Of a stretch of 44,625 nt of DNA, positions 41,597 to 44,625 are shown one piece after another. The notes below the pieces were generated by a model. The model searched no databases. It saw only the letters and a program-made list of their open reading frames with translations, and was not told where the DNA came from. Position numbers and translations under genes: made by a program. The stretch covers positions 1-44,625 of the forward strand of contig JAATGR010000243.1 in assembly GCA_015654575.1 (NCBI GenBank), written 5' to 3'. Source of the stretch: Actinomycetales bacterium. Lineage in GTDB: Bacteria; Actinomycetota; Actinomycetes; Actinomycetales; Microbacteriaceae. Positions within the stretch are counted from its first letter, which is position 1, and every line of letters begins with the position of its first letter.

Positions 41597-41602
41597 AAGA
41601 TC

Positions 41603-41899
41603 GTGGATGTTGTCCGTCTCGTCGCCCAGATCGCGAACGTCCTGGTCCTGCTGTACATCCTTCTGCTTCTCGTAAGGCTCGTGCTGGAATACATCCCGAT
41701 CTTCAACCGGGAATGGCGTCCTCATGGCGCCGGGCTGGTGGCGGCTGAACTCGTCTACACCGTTACCGATCCGCCCATCCGGCTGTTCCGACGTGTCATC
41801 CCTCCGCTGCGCATCGGCCCCGTCTCACTGGATGTCGCGTTCGCGCTGACCATGCTGCTGTGTTTCATGCTGTTATCGGTGACGCGAGCGCTGTCGTAG
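41603..41899 (+). CDS. YggT-family membrane protein
   Basis: A 98-aa integral membrane protein with two TM helices, about 5-25 (VAQIANVLVLLYILLLLVRL) and 72-94 (VAFALTMLLCFMLLSVTRAL), and a loop containing VYTVTDPPIRLFRRVIPPLRIG, the family hallmark. YggT proteins are conserved next to sepF and divIVA. Their exact role is unknown, with links to envelope or division functions. It starts with GTG 6 bp after sepF, so it is in the same transcript. A 114-bp gap to divIVA contains a TATGCT hexamer at about 41935-41940. Confidence 0.9.
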   Translation: MDVVRLVAQIANVLVLLYILLLLVRLVLEYIPIFNREWRPHGAGLVAAELVYTVTDPPIRLFRRVIPPLRIGPVSLDVAFALTMLLCFMLLSVTRALS

Positions 41900-42013
41900 C
41901 GGTGTGCCCTCGACGGTCTGCTCAGGACGCGCGGCTATGCTGTCGTGAAGCGGCCCGTACTGCGGGCATCTCATCCCCCTGGCACGCCGCCACGCCCTGA
42001 AACGAGGAACACC

Positions 42014-42613
42014 ATGGCATTGACTCCGGATGACGTCGTCACTAAGCAGTTCCAGCACGTCCGGTTCAAAGAAGGTTTCGATCCGGACGAGGTCGACGAC
42101 TTCCTTGATGAGATCGTTGTCGAATGGCGCAAGACCATCGCGGAGAACGAGGAGCTGAAGGCCAAGCTCGAGTCGCTCGAGTCCGGCTCCGCCCCCGCCG
42201 CACCTGCCGCCGTCGAGGAAGCCGTCGCCGCTCCCGTGGAGCCTGTCGCACCGGCTGTACCCGTAGAGGTCGCGCCGGCCGCCGACGCCAGCCAGACCGC
42301 CGGCATCATCGAGCTCGCGCAGCGTCTGCACGACGAGCATGTGGCCGAGGGCAAGGCACAGCGCGATCAGCTCATCTCGGAGGCCAAGTCCCAGGCCGCG
42401 TCGATCATCTCCGATGCCGAGACCAAGGGCCGTGACGAGCTCGCACGCCTCGAGAAAGACCGCGCCGTGCTGGAGACGCGCATCACCGAGCTCCGGCAGT
42501 TCGAGCGCGACTACCGCTCGCAGCTGCGCGATCTCATCGAATCCAAGCTGCGCGAGCTCGACACCTCGTCGAACGCCTCGGGCAGCACGCCGGTTTCGGC
42601 GATCGGCCTGTAG
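42014..42613 (+). CDS. divIVA: DivIVA/Wag31 polar growth protein
   Basis: A 199-aa coiled-coil protein that marks poles and septa by binding curved membrane and directs cell-wall growth. The N-terminal lipid-binding domain reads LTPDDVVTKQFQHVRFKEGFDPDEVDDFLDEI, with the exposed FKEGFD region. The first coiled coil (about 37-58) is followed by an Ala/Pro/Val/Glu-rich linker and a long second coiled coil from about 90 to 185. ATG 42014 follows GAGGAAC; the upstream 23 residues of the longer ORF are not conserved. In mycobacteria Wag31 is phosphorylated by PASTA kinases; candidate sites here cannot be fixed. Confidence 0.95.
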   Translation: MALTPDDVVTKQFQHVRFKEGFDPDEVDDFLDEIVVEWRKTIAENEELKAKLESLESGSAPAAPAAVEEAVAAPVEPVAPAVPVEVAPAADASQTAGIIELAQRLHDEHVAEGKAQRDQLISEAKSQAASIISDAETKGRDELARLEKDRAVLETRITELRQFERDYRSQLRDLIESKLRELDTSSNASGSTPVSAIGL

Positions 42614-42621
42614 GCCGGAGG

Positions 42622-43281
42622 TTGGCGCCCCGCTCCGCGCTTCGCCCTGCGACGGCCGGCATCCTCATCGCGTTCCTGGCGGTGACGGTGCTGGCCGTCG
42701 ACCAGTTGACGAAGTATCTTGCACTGGCCTTCCTGCCGCTCGAACGACTCGTGCCGGTATGGGGGGATACGTTCAGTCTCTATCTGGTCCGCAATTCGGG
42801 AGCGGCGTTCTCGTTCGGCTCCGGGTTCACCTGGATTTTCACCATCGCGTTGGCGGTGGTCGCGGTGGTGATCGTGGTGCTCGCGCTTCGCATCCGGTCC
42901 CGGGCCTGGGCCATCATTCTGGGGCTGCTCCTGGGCGGCGTCCTCGGCAACCTCTCCGACCGGCTGTTCCGGGATCCGGGGTTCGGCGTCGGTCATGTCG
43001 TCGACTTCATCTCCACGCCGTGGATGTGGTTCTGGACGACTCCGGCGATCTACAACGTCGCCGACATGTTCATCGTGACGATGATGATCGGCGTCGCCGT
43101 GCTGGTGGTCACAGGTCTTCGTTTCGACTGGACGCGCGAACGGAAGGACCAGGCGGCGCAGGACGGCGAGGCGTCGTCCTCGCAGACTCCTGATGAGTCG
43201 GTGCCTACGGCAGTCCCCACGGACGACCCGCTGGCCGACGACATCCCGCCCGAACGGCCCGGCCTCGCTCACGAGGGCTGA
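42622..43281 (+). CDS. lspA: Lipoprotein signal peptidase
   Basis: The aspartic signal peptidase II that cuts prolipoproteins, 219 aa with four TM helices. The family motifs are [19 protein letters not shown], the first catalytic Asp region [25 protein letters not shown] and the second in [11 protein letters not shown]-terminal tail of about 50 acidic Pro/Ser-rich residues is longer than in E. coli, as in many actinobacteria. The start is uncertain: TTG 42622 is taken from the ORF track, but GGAGG lies immediately before it with no spacer. It is 8 bp after divIVA and 1 bp before the rluD-type gene. Confidence 0.93.
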   Translation: MAPRSALRPATAGILIAFLAVTVLAVDQLTKYLALAFLPLERLVPVWGDTFSLYLVRNSGAAFSFGSGFTWIFTIALAVVAVVIVVLALRIRSRAWAIILGLLLGGVLGNLSDRLFRDPGFGVGHVVDFISTPWMWFWTTPAIYNVADMFIVTMMIGVAVLVVTGLRFDWTRERKDQAAQDGEASSSQTPDESVPTAVPTDDPLADDIPPERPGLAHEG

Positions 43282-43282
43282 C

Positions 43283-44203
43283 GTGGAGTCGCGTTCGCTG
43301 CCTGTGCCCGACGGCCTCAACGGGGTACGCGTCGATGCCGCACTGGCGAAGATGATGGGATTCTCCCGTACCTTCGCGGCTGAGGTCGCTGACGTCGGCG
43401 GGGTGACCCAGGACGGGCGCCCCCTCGGTAAGAGCGACCGGCTCCGCGGCGGCGCTTGGCTCGACGTGACCTGGCTGCCGAAGGAGCAGCCTCGCGTCGT
43501 GCCGCTCGCCGTCCCCGGCCTCGGCATCGTTCACGACGACGACGACATCGTGGTGGTCGACAAGCCGGCAGGCGTCGCGGCGCATCCCTCCCTCGGCTGG
43601 GAGGGTCCGACGGTGCTGGGGGCGCTCTCGGCGGCCGGCTACAGCATAGCGACGACGGGCGCGGCGGAGAGGCAGGGCATCGTCCACCGGCTCGACGTGG
43701 GCACCAGCGGCCTCATGGTCGTCGCAAAGAGCGAGGCCGCGTATGCGTCGCTCAAACGCGCCTTCAAGGAGCGCGAGGTCGAGAAGGTGTACCACGCCGT
43801 GGTGCAGGGCCATCCGGATCCACTGGCAGGAACGATCGACGCGCCGATCGGCCGGCATCCGAACCATCCGTGGAAGTTCGCGGTGATACCCACCGGCAAA
43901 GACTCCGTCACCCACTACGACACCGTGGAGGCCTTTCCGGCCGCGTCGCTCTTGGAGATCCACCTGGAGACCGGCCGTACGCACCAGATCAGGGTCCATA
44001 TGGCGGCCCATCGGCATCCCTGCGTCGGTGATCCGCTCTACGGCTCGGATCCGACGCTGTCCGCACGGCTCGGGCTGACCCGGCAATGGCTGCATGCGCA
44101 TCGGCTGTCGTTCGCGCACCCGGCGACCGGCGAGCAGGTCACGTTCATCTCCGGCTACCCCGAAGACCTCGCGCACGCCCTGGAGATCTTGCGCGGCTCG
44201 TAG
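43283..44203 (+). CDS. RluD-family 23S rRNA pseudouridine synthase
   Basis: A 306-aa pseudouridine synthase. An N-terminal S4-like RNA-binding part ([34 protein letters not shown]) leads to the catalytic domain. The active-site Asp is in [17 protein letters not shown]; other marks are [41 protein letters not shown] and [11 protein letters not shown]. It belongs to the RluA/RluD group, which modifies helix 69 or other 23S sites; the exact target is not certain. GTG 43283 starts one base after the lspA stop. Its TAG stop is part of the predicted dnaE -10. Confidence 0.92.
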   Translation: MESRSLPVPDGLNGVRVDAALAKMMGFSRTFAAEVADVGGVTQDGRPLGKSDRLRGGAWLDVTWLPKEQPRVVPLAVPGLGIVHDDDDIVVVDKPAGVAAHPSLGWEGPTVLGALSAAGYSIATTGAAERQGIVHRLDVGTSGLMVVAKSEAAYASLKRAFKEREVEKVYHAVVQGHPDPLAGTIDAPIGRHPNHPWKFAVIPTGKDSVTHYDTVEAFPAASLLEIHLETGRTHQIRVHMAAHRHPCVGDPLYGSDPTLSARLGLTRQWLHAHRLSFAHPATGEQVTFISGYPEDLAHALEILRGS

Positions 44204-44212
44204 ACTCGGAGG
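44201..44212 (+). promoter_or_regulatory. Predicted leaderless promoter of dnaE
   Basis: TAGACT (44201-44206), whose TAG ends the rluD-type gene, then 6 nt and GTG 44213. The GGAGG that follows the hexamer touches the start codon, too close to serve as a ribosome site. Confidence 0.5.
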
Positions 44213-44625
44213 GTGGCCGCCGACTCCTTCGTACACCTCCATGTGCACAGCGAGTACTCGATGCTCGACGGCGCGGCGCGTATCGGCGCCATGGTCGACG
44301 AGGCGGTCGCACAGGGCATGCCGGCGATCGCCGTCACCGATCACGGCAACACGTTCGCCGCCTTCGAGTTCTATAAGGCAGCGACGGCGGCCGGCATCAA
44401 GCCGATCATCGGCGTCGAGGCGTACGTCACGCCCGGAACCCACCGCAGCGACAAGTCCAGGGTCCGATGGGGCGGACCGGACCAGTCGGACGACGACGTC
44501 TCCGGCGGCGGCGCGTACACGCACATGACGCTGCTGAGCCGCAACACGACCGGCATGCACAACCTCTTCCGGCTCTCGTCGCTGGCCAGCATGGAGGGCT
44601 ACTACTTCAAGCCGCGGATGGACCG
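44213..44625 (+). CDS. dnaE: DNA polymerase III alpha subunit, 5' part only
   Basis: The first 137 codons of the replicative polymerase; the gene runs off the window, so it is absent from the ORF track. The N-terminal PHP domain is clear: [53 protein letters not shown], then [31 protein letters not shown]. His-rich metal-binding residues of the PHP domain are present. An Asp/Gly-rich insert ([15 protein letters not shown]) is usual in actinobacterial DnaE1. Position after lspA-rluD is the same as in mycobacteria. Confidence 0.95.
   Translation, partial: MAADSFVHLHVHSEYSMLDGAARIGAMVDEAVAQGMPAIAVTDHGNTFAAFEFYKAATAAGIKPIIGVEAYVTPGTHRSDKSRVRWGGPDQSDDDVSGGGAYTHMTLLSRNTTGMHNLFRLSSLASMEGYYFKPRMD

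Overview
The window is a high-GC chromosomal segment from an actinobacterium. The best fit is Microbacteriaceae, probably Microbacterium or a close relative. The evidence is a DivIVA/SepF/FtsR-type division gene set, a GarA/OdhI FHA protein, pyruvate carboxylase, a PASTA kinase next to an Rv2175c-like DNA-binding protein, C/G-ending codons and frequent GTG/TTG starts. Nothing looks like a plasmid, phage, insertion sequence or CRISPR. No tRNA or rRNA gene was recognised. Family calls come from motifs read in the translations, not from a database search.

Left part (1-8.1 kb): a YihY-type membrane protein, a small unknown protein and a CYTH protein converge on lipoamide dehydrogenase across a strong hairpin. 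Next come a very Met/Cys-rich four-helix-bundle copper protein facing an unknown Cys-containing protein, and a decayed two-gene operon (one frameshift, one in-frame stop). Then follow garA (FHA), ftsR (MerR), a second MerR gene and a ParA-like ATPase. Middle-left (8.2-17 kb): pyc, an EspI/MinD-like ATPase overlapping a peptide deformylase gene, a GT4 glycosyltransferase preceded by two tiny coupled ORFs, about 340 bp with no gene seen, and a DUF222-HNH (13E12-type) gene with a degenerate hexapeptide repeat.

Middle-right (17-26.2 kb): fadD diverges from a ROK-plsC-aroG row across a palindrome that overlaps both predicted -35 regions. Then come a pknL-like PASTA kinase, an Rv2175c-like gene, idsA and a DUF3040 gene. 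As I recall it, the order resembles the M. tuberculosis Rv2169c-Rv2188c region, so this is an old conserved neighbourhood.

Right part (26.2-44.6 kb): a complete-looking dcw cluster, mraZ-rsmH-ftsL-ftsI-murF-mraY-murD-ftsW-murG-murC-ftsQ-ftsZ, followed by yggS-sepF-yggT-divIVA-lspA-rluD and the start of dnaE. Most genes overlap by 4 bp. Two usual members are missing from their normal places: murE (between ftsI and murF) and pgeF/yfiH (between ftsZ and yggS).

The most interesting signals are regulatory. A recurring start architecture places a -10 hexamer (TAGNNT type) exactly 6 nt before the start codon, which predicts leaderless mRNAs. At five gene junctions the TAG stop codon of the upstream gene is itself the first half of the next gene's -10. 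Other candidate control sites are a four-copy 10-bp direct repeat before mraZ, a dyad before ftsZ that could be the target of the FtsR encoded in the same window, and the fadD/ROK palindrome. I did not find a clearly new multi-gene defence or metabolic system; most of the window is conserved core genome.
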